A DNA stretch of 5,554 bases from an uncultured Litorilinea sp. GTDB taxonomy: Bacteria > Chloroflexota > Anaerolineae > Caldilineales > Caldilineaceae. Numbering within the stretch: position 1 is the first letter of the stretch; every line of letters starts with the position of its first letter. Of the stretch, positions 1 through 5,554 are shown in pieces. A program made the translations under genes and the position numbers. The DNA is taken from contig CAMPHP010000264.1 in the NCBI GenBank assembly GCA_946885925.1, positions 1 to 5,554 of the forward strand, in the 5' to 3' direction. The notes under the pieces are model-generated. The model was not told the origin of the DNA and made no database searches. It saw only the letters and a program-made list of their open reading frames with translations.

Positions 1-3000
1 CCCTCCGGTGTTAGCAGTGCGAGCGGGAAGTTGGCGAGTATGTTCGCAACGGGCAGTACTTTCTGTCCGGCGCGCTCCACTACGCTGATCTGTTCGCCGG
101 TATAAAGATTGCGATAGGTTTGCGCTTCTGTCTCTGCGGGTAGTACAAGCCAGGTGTCGCCCCAGAGTTCTGCGCCGGTGGGCGGTTGCTCGGTCCGGTT
201 GGTGAGTGTTGCCACCAGGCGAGGAACAACGACCAGGGCTTGTTGGCTTTCTGTTTGGCTGTCGCGTTCTGTTTGGCCTTCGCCTTGGCCCTTCAACTCA
301 CGAATATAGGCGCAGAGATGCAGGCTGCGCTCACCCCCTGCTTCGACCGGCAGATAGCTGCCATAGCGAAAGAGATCATAGTGGTCGCGGCGGAAGTGCA
401 AGGTGCGGCTGGTGATATAGAGCTTGATGCGCCCTTCGTCGGTCTTTTCCAGCAGCGATTTGACAAAAGCCAGCTGCCCAGGACGTTTGCGCTTTTCTGC
501 CGCGGCGAGTTCCTTGAGCAGCGTTTGACGACAGTTGTAATCAACTGGCCTGCGGTTATCTGGATCGACGAGGCTGAAATCCCACAGTTCATTGCCCTGG
601 TAGATGTCGGGCACACCGGGGGCCGTGAGCTTGAGTAGCGTCTGCGCCAGTGAGTTGAATTGCCCGTAGTAGGCAACCATGCGCGCCACTGGCGCAAAGT
701 CGCGCAAGAAGCGGTTGCGCTGGCTGGGTTGCAACACCCGTTCCACAAAACGTTGCAGCGCCTCTTCATACTCCACATAAGGATTGGACCAACTGGTATA
801 GAGTTTGGCTTCCTTTGCTGCCTTGAGCATGTAATTCACAATGCGCTGGCGGAACTCGTTGTATTCTTCGCTGTCGCCCGGTTGTAGCAGGAAACCCCAA
901 GGGCTGTCTGCCTGGGCTGCGTCGTCTTTGGCGGAGTCCGGAGCAAGGGGCCAGGCTCCAAGCAGTGTCTGGTAGAAGAGATATTCGTCATTGGCGTCGG
1001 GCGCTTCCACCCCCTCCAGTGCCTTCTTCTTGGTTGCATTCACGCGGCTCCATTGGCGCAGCGATGCTTGCCAGAGATCGGGCATCTCGGAGAGGACATT
1101 GATGCGCGCCCGTACATCTTCGCTACGCTTGTTGTCATGGGTCGAGGTTGCCAGCATGGAATGGGGCCAGTGTTTGAACCGTCGTTTGTTGTCATTGTGG
1201 AATTGGTTGATGGAGATGCCAAATTGCCCCGGATGATCCCCCACTTCGTTGAGCGAGACAAGCCGGTTGTAGCGGTAGAACGCGGTATCTTCCACTCCCT
1301 TCGCCATGATAGGGCCGGTGATCTGCTGGAATTTCATCACCCACTGCGCTACCATCGGGCGATCTTCTTCGGAGAACACGTTCATGTTGCGCAGCAGTAC
1401 GGTATCCTCGATATAGTTAAAGAGGCTGTCGTCCAGCAGGGGACGACGCCGTTTGGCTGTGCGTACTGCTGCCTGGATAAATTTGCGGTCGCGCTCGGAG
1501 ACAGTTTCCTCATAGGCGTTGATATAGGTACGGTAGATGCCAAGACAGGCAACTACGGCGCGCAGGGCTGTACGTAGACCGCCCAGGGTAAAGTCGCGGT
1601 AGTGGCGATTGCGTTCGCTGATGTGGTCAAGTTCATAGCTGAGCGCGTTGATCTCTCCCGCCAGCGACTCGCGCATGATCATCATCTTGGTCGAGATCGT
1701 GAGTTCGGCAAGCGATTCCCTGTTCTTCGTAAAGCGGCTGTAGAGCTTGGTAAAGGCGCGCTCGTTACGCGTATCGACAAAGATGCCATTGGCCGAGGCA
1801 AGAAAATCATAGCCCGTGGTGCCAAAGACCGACCAGTCAAAAGGAAGTGGTTCGGATTCGGAGAGGATTTTTTCCACGACGACATAGAGGGGCCAGATAA
1901 CGCTTTCCTTGTGGCGCGCCTGTTCTCTCAACCACTTTGTAACCACTGGCTTGACCAGATCTTCTTCACTGTTTGGCGCTTCTTGGGTGGGCTGTTCTTG
2001 TATTCCGCGTTCTTGTAGCTTGGCGTCGAGATAGCGTTCTTGCAGCCGCCGGAAGTAGGCTGGGGGATCATGGAGCCCATCGGGGTGATCAATGCGCAGA
2101 CCCGTCGCCTTGCCCTCTGCAATCAGGCGTAGCGCCAGCGCATGGGTCGCGTCAAAGACCTTCGGATCTTCCACGCGAATAGCTGCCAGATCATTGATGT
2201 CAAAGAAACGGCGATAGTTGATCTCCTCCCCGGCCACCCGCCAGAAAGCTGCCCGGTAGGCCTGGGCTTCAACCAACTCATCTAGCCGGTCAAAGCTCTG
2301 TGGGTTGCCCACTTCGCCGTTGATGGTGGTGACAACCTCATCCAGGGTGCTACGCACATCTTCATGCTCATCGACGAGGAGCGCCAAGCGCCGTTTGATG
2401 ATCTCTTTCTCGCGTGCCCGTTCGGTCAACCTCTCCGGGTCGGTTTCGGTGCGTGGCGGCAGGTAGCTGAGTGCAGTAAGGATGCTTTCCAACTCTAGCA
2501 CTGCGCTGCCCTGTGCTGTGGCTGCTGGTGCTGTGCTGGTCAGCATTGTGCTGTACGGCTCTACAGTGTTTTGCGTGGCGCTTGCCGTCTCCTCAACAGC
2601 TTGTTGCAGCCGCTCCAACACAAAGCGCAGGACAAGCGTGTAGGTGCGTGGCGCAAGGGGGAGCGTGGTTTCGTAGTAGCTGAGGTAAAAGCTGCCACTC
2701 TCATAATTGAGCTTTAACTCGCCTCGCTCTAGCACCTCCCCATATTGCCCGCCCAGGATTGGCAGCAGCACCTTGTTCTCCAACTCCTGTTTGATAGGAT
2801 GCCATTGGATATCAAAAAAGGAAGCATATTCGGAGCTAGGGCCATTTTCCAGCACATCCATCCACCAGCGATTGCGCGGGTCATGAATACCCATGTGGTT
2901 GGGCACGATGTCGAGGACAAACCCCATTCCTTGCGCTTGTAGCTTGCGGCTGAGTGCCTCGAAATCCTCGTCGCTCCCCAACTCCCAGTTGAGTTGGTTG

Positions 3001-3245
3001 GGGTCGGTGACATCGTAGCCGTGGGTGCTGCCTGCACGCGGTAGGAAGATGGGTGAGGCATAGAGATCGCTAATGCCCAAGGCATGGAGATAGTCTACCA
3101 GTGCCGTGGCGTCACGAAAGGTGAAGCCAGGGTGAAACTGGATACGGTAGGTTGCTGAAGGAATTCGGGCCTGGGCGGCAATCTCCGCCACAGCCTCCTC
3201 AATTTGCTGGGTTGTATCAGGGATAGTGTTCTTATGGGTTGGCAT
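1..3245 (-). CDS. treY: Malto-oligosyltrehalose synthase (GH13 family), 3' end cut by the window edge
   Basis: Intramolecular transglucosylase: converts the reducing-end alpha-1,4 bond of a maltooligosaccharide into an alpha,alpha-1,1 bond, giving maltooligosyl trehalose. Cytoplasmic; no signal peptide is seen. One frame stays open from the ATG at 3245 for 1081 codons to the left edge. Visible motifs: TYRIQF (32-37), YASPI (62-66), THGYDVTD (74-81), DIVPNHM (112-118), [10 protein letters not shown] (342-351), LRIDHPDGL with putative nucleophile D386, VVVEKIL with putative acid/base E458, [16 protein letters not shown] (647-662), [12 protein letters not shown] with putative transition-state Asp D704, and [11 protein letters not shown] (876-886). 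The last residues read ([10 protein letters not shown]) resemble the family C-terminus, so little is missing. By recollection, family members run from about 720 to 1000 residues; this one is longer because of insertions near 220-248, 410-447 and 985-1002. The start overlaps the treZ stop by one base and has a strong ribosome binding site. Family assignment is very secure; catalytic residues are assigned by motif position. Confidence 0.97.
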   Translation of the reverse strand, partial: MPTHKNTIPDTTQQIEEAVAEIAAQARIPSATYRIQFHPGFTFRDATALVDYLHALGISDLYASPIFLPRAGSTHGYDVTDPNQLNWELGSDEDFEALSRKLQAQGMGFVLDIVPNHMGIHDPRNRWWMDVLENGPSSEYASFFDIQWHPIKQELENKVLLPILGGQYGEVLERGELKLNYESGSFYLSYYETTLPLAPRTYTLVLRFVLERLQQAVEETASATQNTVEPYSTMLTSTAPAATAQGSAVLELESILTALSYLPPRTETDPERLTERAREKEIIKRRLALLVDEHEDVRSTLDEVVTTINGEVGNPQSFDRLDELVEAQAYRAAFWRVAGEEINYRRFFDINDLAAIRVEDPKVFDATHALALRLIAEGKATGLRIDHPDGLHDPPAYFRRLQERYLDAKLQERGIQEQPTQEAPNSEEDLVKPVVTKWLREQARHKESVIWPLYVVVEKILSESEPLPFDWSVFGTTGYDFLASANGIFVDTRNERAFTKLYSRFTKNRESLAELTISTKMMIMRESLAGEINALSYELDHISERNRHYRDFTLGGLRTALRAVVACLGIYRTYINAYEETVSERDRKFIQAAVRTAKRRRPLLDDSLFNYIEDTVLLRNMNVFSEEDRPMVAQWVMKFQQITGPIMAKGVEDTAFYRYNRLVSLNEVGDHPGQFGISINQFHNDNKRRFKHWPHSMLATSTHDNKRSEDVRARINVLSEMPDLWQASLRQWSRVNATKKKALEGVEAPDANDEYLFYQTLLGAWPLAPDSAKDDAAQADSPWGFLLQPGDSEEYNEFRQRIVNYMLKAAKEAKLYTSWSNPYVEYEEALQRFVERVLQPSQRNRFLRDFAPVARMVAYYGQFNSLAQTLLKLTAPGVPDIYQGNELWDFSLVDPDNRRPVDYNCRQTLLKELAAAEKRKRPGQLAFVKSLLEKTDEGRIKLYITSRTLHFRRDHYDLFRYGSYLPVEAGGERSLHLCAYIRELKGQGEGQTERDSQTESQQALVVVPRLVATLTNRTEQPPTGAELWGDTWLVLPAETEAQTYRNLYTGEQISVVERAGQKVLPVANILANFPLALLTPE
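249..284 (-). repeat. Two-copy 18-bp in-frame tandem repeat in treY
   Basis: Two adjacent 18-bp units, 249-266 and 267-284, match at 15 of 18 positions and both start TTCTGTTTGGC on the plus strand. In treY they encode GEGQTE and RDSQTE (residues 988-999), followed by SQQ. They lie in a hydrophilic loop in the C-terminal domain, between [10 protein letters not shown] and [10 protein letters not shown]. This looks like a recent in-frame slippage or duplication at a site that tolerates insertion. Confidence 0.8.
1994..2045 (-). repeat. Repeated CAAGAAC motif encoding LQER/LQER/IQEQ in treY
   Basis: The 7-mer GTTCTTG (CAAGAAC in the gene) occurs three times, at 1994-2000, 2009-2015 and 2036-2042, always in the same codon phase. 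It encodes LQER (401-404), LQER (410-413) and IQEQ (415-418). The repeats begin a Gln/Glu-rich insertion that runs to about residue 447, between the putative nucleophile D386 and acid/base E458. Confidence 0.6.
2502..2588 (-). repeat. Low-complexity Thr/Ala/Ser segment in treY
   Basis: Codons 220-248 of treY encode a Thr/Ala/Ser-rich stretch containing [13 protein letters not shown]. On the plus strand the octamer GTGCTGTG occurs at 2513-2520 and 2528-2535, and GTGCTGT again at 2548-2554. The spacings (15 and 20 bases) are not all multiples of three, so this is compositional repetition rather than clean codon repeats. It interrupts two otherwise family-like segments ([17 protein letters not shown] and [17 protein letters not shown]) and is probably a flexible linker. 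Confidence 0.55.
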
Positions 3246-5104
3246 CAATCTTCCTCCCTTTGATAGAGCGCAAAACACTCTGCAGGGACGGTTATTTCTA
3301 CCTTGCCTTGCGAATCGATTTGGTTGGGCATTTTGGTTTTACCCAGATTGGAATCGGTTAACTTGGTCCACTGGCCTGCGGGGATAGGCAAAGGCAAGGT
3401 GGCGATTTGTTTATTAAAGTTAAAGAGGGCCATTAGATGGTTGTCCCCATACCAGCGGCGGAAGAGCAGCACTTGCTCCTCTTCATAGGCATGAACCAAC
3501 ATATCGTCTTTGCTCAACAATTGGAGCGCTGGTACTGTTTTGCGCAATTCAATCAACGTGCGGTAAAGCTCGCGCAGTTCCTTGTGCTTGCCTTCTTTTG
3601 CCAGTTCAGGATGTATCTTGGAGCGCTGAAAGGTCTCCTCTGCATAGGGATCCGGGGGTTCGCCGTGGCTCATAAAATGGCTAAATTCCTCTTTGCGACC
3701 CTGGCGCACCAACTCCACCAATTGCTCGTCTGTATGGCTGACGAAGTAGAGAAAGGGCGCGGTCTCTCCATATTCCTCACCCATAAAGAGCAGCGGAATA
3801 TAAGGAGAGAGCAGAAGAACACCCACGCCAAGCTTTAGCCTCTCCCAAGAGACCAGCACGGAGAGGCGCTCTCCTTCCATGCGGTTGCCCACCTGGTCAT
3901 GGTTCTGAATGCAAACCACAAAGCGATAGGCTGGAATTTCGCGCGAGGAATTGCCATGACGGCGGCCGCGGGCTGGGGAATATTGTCCGGAGTAGACATA
4001 GCCTTCGGTCAGTGCCTTGAACAGAAATTTGAGCGGTTCCGCACCTTCTGAATCATAATAATCCTGATAATAGCCTTGTGACTCACCCGTCAAGAGCACA
4101 TGCACCGAATGGTGAAAATCGTCGCACCATTGAGCGTCAAGCCCATAGCCATGACTCTCGTGAGAGCGCACGACGCGCGCGTCGTTGAGGTCACTTTCTG
4201 CAATCAAGTAGACATTCCGGTTGAGGTAAACGGCTTCCCGATCCAATACGGCAGACAACTCCTCTAGGAAGGTGCCAGCCGAGAAATCGAGCATGGCATG
4301 GATTGCATCAAGCCGCAGCGCGTCAACGTGAAAATCACGCAGAAAATAGAGGGCGTTTTCAATAAAGTAGCGGCGCACTTGGTCGCTGCCAGGGCCATCA
4401 AAGTTTACCGAAGAACCCCACGGGGTCTTGTATCGCTCGGTGAAGTAGGGGCCATAGTCCCACAGATAGTTGCCTTCGGCTCCCAAGTGGTTATAGACCA
4501 CATCGAGAATCACAGCCAGCTCTGCTTGATGACAGGCGTTGATCAGCTTCTTAAAGCCCTCTGGCCCGCCATAGCTATCTTGCACTGCAAAAAGGTCCAC
4601 ACCATCATAGCCCCAGTTGCGCGTGCCGGGGAACTGCGCCACCGGCATGATCTCGATGGCTGTGATGCCTAGCTCCTTGAGCCATTCCAAGCGAGGGATA
4701 ATCGCTTCAAAGGTTCCTTCCGGTGTGAAGGTTCCCACATGGAGCTCATAGATAATGTAGTGCTGTAAGGGGATGCCCGACCAACAGCTATCTTCCCAGG
4801 CAAAGGTCGGGTCTATGACCTGGCTAGGGCCGTGGACTCCTTCTGGCTGAAAGCGGGATGCAGGGTCGGGACGATCTCGTTCTCCATCCAGACGGTAGAA
4901 ATAGCGTGTACCTGGTTGCACGCCTTCGATGATGGCCTGATAAAAGCCGTCCTTCAGCGCCTCCATCTTCACCAGCCGCTCTTCTGGGTCCAACAGGCGA
5001 ACGGCCACACTTTTCGCTTTGGGGGCCCATACATAAAAATGGCAAACCCCCTCTGCTCGATAGGTCGCGCCTAAGGGTGGGTGTAAGATCGCAATATCTT
5101 TCAT
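3245..5104 (-). CDS. treZ: Malto-oligosyltrehalose trehalohydrolase (GH13 family)
   Basis: Hydrolyses the alpha-1,4 bond next to the trehalose end of maltooligosyl trehalose, releasing trehalose; it acts directly after TreY. Cytoplasmic, with no signal peptide. Complete at 619 residues, a normal length for the family. An N-terminal CBM48-like beta-sandwich spans about 8-95 (FYVWAPKAKSVAVRLL at 23-38). The catalytic barrel follows, with YELHVGTFTPEGTF (119-132), NWGYDGVDLFAV (163-174), DVVYNH (201-206), DALRLDAIHA with putative nucleophile D266, LIAESDLND with putative acid/base E303, NHDQVGNR with putative transition-state D403, and PLLFMGEEYGE (437-447). A C-terminal beta domain (about 530-615) ends in ECFALYQREED. 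The start is the ATG at 5104: an in-frame TGA lies upstream at 5146-5144, with no other start codon between. A purine-rich site (AGGGATAGG) ends six bases before it. It is the first recognisable gene of the treZ-treY unit, and no damage or missing catalytic residue was seen. Confidence 0.98.
   Translation of the reverse strand: MKDIAILHPPLGATYRAEGVCHFYVWAPKAKSVAVRLLDPEERLVKMEALKDGFYQAIIEGVQPGTRYFYRLDGERDRPDPASRFQPEGVHGPSQVIDPTFAWEDSCWSGIPLQHYIIYELHVGTFTPEGTFEAIIPRLEWLKELGITAIEIMPVAQFPGTRNWGYDGVDLFAVQDSYGGPEGFKKLINACHQAELAVILDVVYNHLGAEGNYLWDYGPYFTERYKTPWGSSVNFDGPGSDQVRRYFIENALYFLRDFHVDALRLDAIHAMLDFSAGTFLEELSAVLDREAVYLNRNVYLIAESDLNDARVVRSHESHGYGLDAQWCDDFHHSVHVLLTGESQGYYQDYYDSEGAEPLKFLFKALTEGYVYSGQYSPARGRRHGNSSREIPAYRFVVCIQNHDQVGNRMEGERLSVLVSWERLKLGVGVLLLSPYIPLLFMGEEYGETAPFLYFVSHTDEQLVELVRQGRKEEFSHFMSHGEPPDPYAEETFQRSKIHPELAKEGKHKELRELYRTLIELRKTVPALQLLSKDDMLVHAYEEEQVLLFRRWYGDNHLMALFNFNKQIATLPLPIPAGQWTKLTDSNLGKTKMPNQIDSQGKVEITVPAECFALYQREED
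3251..3258 (-). promoter_or_regulatory. treY ribosome binding site inside the treZ 3' end
   Basis: The minus strand reads GGGAGGAA here, a near-consensus Shine-Dalgarno. Its GGAGG core (3257-3253) lies seven bases before the treY ATG at 3245. It is embedded in the last codons of treZ (Arg-Glu-Glu-Asp). Together with the shared-base stop/start (TGATG), this fixes the treY start and implies coupled translation, in which ribosomes finishing treZ can restart on treY. Confidence 0.85.
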
Positions 5105-5163
5105 AAACTGCCTATCCCTAGAATGCTTAGGTTCCTCTTCTAGTCATGAATGTTTTACTTTAT
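5105..5163 (-). other. treZ leader between the palindrome and treZ
   Basis: Short 59-base stretch, AT-rich at its far end, with stops in the treZ frame. It presumably carries the treZ 5' leader. No convincing -35/-10 pair was found, so the promoter may lie within or beyond the palindrome. Just before the ribosome binding site there is only a weak imperfect dyad (CCTA...TAGG, 5117-5131). Confidence 0.4.
5111..5119 (-). promoter_or_regulatory. Probable treZ ribosome binding site
   Basis: The minus strand reads AGGGATAGG, followed by CAGTTT and the treZ ATG. The last AGG is six bases from the start codon, a workable spacing. The match to the consensus is only moderate and clearly weaker than the treY site, so treZ initiation may be less efficient than treY's. 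Confidence 0.5.
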
Positions 5164-5268
5164 TCAAGTTGCTACCTAATCCGTGATGGCGATTGTCATT
5201 CCGACGCAGGAGGAATCCCCTTCTGCGTCGGAATGACCGTGTGTGCTTCACGTTGGATAGCAACTTGA
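5164..5268. repeat. Nested concentric palindrome, MITE-like or REP-like intergenic element
   Basis: Two inverted repeats share one centre, at 5216. The outer arms are TCAAGTTGCTA (5164-5174) and TAGCAACTTGA (5258-5268), 11 bp with no mismatch. The inner arms are GTCATTCCGACGCAG (5195-5209) and CTGCGTCGGAATGAC (5223-5237), 15 bp with no mismatch. The inner stem can extend four more pairs (one G-T) to a five-base AATCC loop at 5214-5218, making a 19-bp hairpin. The sequence between inner and outer arms pairs poorly. No T tract follows the hairpin on either strand, so it does not look like an intrinsic terminator. The CATTCCGACG half-site resembles dispersed intergenic repeats known from many bacterial genomes. 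Interpretation as a small non-autonomous mobile or REP-type element is inference; the symmetry is seen directly. Confidence 0.75.
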
Positions 5269-5273
5269 GTTAC

Positions 5274-5554
5274 TTATGATTCTTCAGCCAGTGATTCTTT
5301 GGAGAATCCATCTTTTGGCGGTGAAGTGATCACCCTCGGTTGGGATGCGCCATTTCGAGAGACGATGGCATAACTTGGTGCAATCCCCTCTGCTTGTTGC
5401 GCGATCTGCCAACCGCGCGGGGTGTCCGGGAGTGCCTGCCGCGGCCAACAGAAGAGTGCCAAAGAGCGCGGCGAAAGTGAATATTGAGCCGAGGGTTCGA
5501 ACTTATATTTGCCTGGGTTGGGTGATGGCTCGTATGTATTCAATATAAAGTCCC
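5274..5554 (-). CDS. Possible 3' end of an unidentified gene entering from the right edge
   Basis: A minus-strand frame is open from the right edge to a TAA at 5276-5274, about 92 codons. No ATG is present; the first candidate start is a TTG at 5543, so if real this is more likely the end of a longer upstream gene. The product is rich in Pro and Ser, contains RGWQIAQQAEGIAPSYAI in its middle, and ends in the charged tail FSKESLAEES. I do not recognise it. The stop lies six bases before the outer arm of the palindrome. A competing reading in another minus frame stops at 5503 (TAA) and continues from 5502 to 5287 as a 72-codon stretch without ATG, beginning with a hydrophobic, signal-peptide-like run (SIFTFAALFGTLLLAAAG). 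The region may therefore be a decayed gene or simply non-coding. Confidence 0.22.
   Translation of the reverse strand, partial: DFILNTYEPSPNPGKYKFEPSAQYSLSPRSLALFCWPRQALPDTPRGWQIAQQAEGIAPSYAIVSRNGASQPRVITSPPKDGFSKESLAEES

Noticed and set aside
1053..1577. Plus-strand 174-codon open frame antisense to treY
   Set aside because: It lies wholly inside the well-supported treY frame on the other strand, shows no recognisable protein motif, and is best explained as a codon-bias shadow. The same holds for the plus frames at 186-638, 1602-2018, 3437-3838 and 4298-4672.
293..3085. Apparent fragmentation of the minus strand left of treZ into several short frames, suggesting a broken treY
   Set aside because: The short minus-strand frames at 293-778, 836-1039, 1040-1261, 1682-1885, 1928-2122 and 2729-3085 are all in one alternative phase. 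The treY phase (codon starts equal to 2 modulo 3) was followed continuously from 3245 to the edge with family motifs throughout, so no frameshift is present.
5117..5131. Imperfect dyad CCTA...TAGG just upstream of the treZ ribosome binding site, possible operator
   Set aside because: Only four paired bases per arm plus one G-T; expected by chance in a short AT-rich leader.
5144..5167. Possible treZ promoter with TTGAAT as a -35 box at the edge of the palindrome
   Set aside because: At 16-18 base spacing only poor -10 candidates such as ACTAGA are found, so the pair is not supportable.
5195..5237. Inner hairpin as a rho-independent terminator
   Set aside because: The stem is strong, but neither strand has a T-rich run directly after it.
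5164..5268. CRISPR array or tRNA-like structure
   Set aside because: There is only one inverted-repeat unit with no repeated spacers, and no cloverleaf arms or anticodon loop can be drawn.
5345..5548. Plus-strand 67-codon open frame at the right edge
   Set aside because: No recognisable motif and no convincing Shine-Dalgarno; it overlaps competing minus-strand readings of equal or greater length.

Overview
The window holds the bacterial TreY/TreZ trehalose pathway on the minus strand. Gene order along the transcript is treZ, then treY. From right to left the layout is: 5554-5274, unassigned sequence with a weak open frame entering from the right edge; 5268-5164, a compact nested palindrome; 5163-5105, the short treZ leader; 5104-3245, treZ (complete, 619 codons); and 3245-1, treY (1081 codons read, still open at the left edge and probably within a few residues of its end). 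Nothing on the plus strand is supported as a gene. The plus-strand open frames lie antisense to treZ or treY.

The two enzymes act in sequence on linear alpha-1,4-glucans such as maltodextrin or trimmed glycogen. TreY rearranges the reducing-end alpha-1,4 bond to an alpha,alpha-1,1 bond, giving maltooligosyl trehalose. TreZ then cuts the neighbouring alpha-1,4 bond and releases free trehalose. The treZ stop and treY start share one base (TGATG), and a strong Shine-Dalgarno sits inside the end of treZ. The two are therefore almost certainly co-transcribed and translationally coupled. A debranching enzyme gene (treX/glgX) is a common third member of such clusters and could lie beyond the left edge, but none is visible here.

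The organism is a bacterium of moderate GC content. TreY is of the long bacterial form, expanded further by three low-complexity or repetitive insertions. The palindrome core, with its CATTCCGACG half-sites, resembles intergenic repeats found in many copies in several bacterial phyla. Chloroflexota, for example Ktedonobacteria, is a tentative guess from overall impression and not a demonstrated assignment.

I do not see an undescribed multi-gene system. The parts not explained by known genes are the 105-bp concentric palindrome upstream of treZ, the repeat-bearing insertions in treY, and the undecided 280 bp at the right edge.
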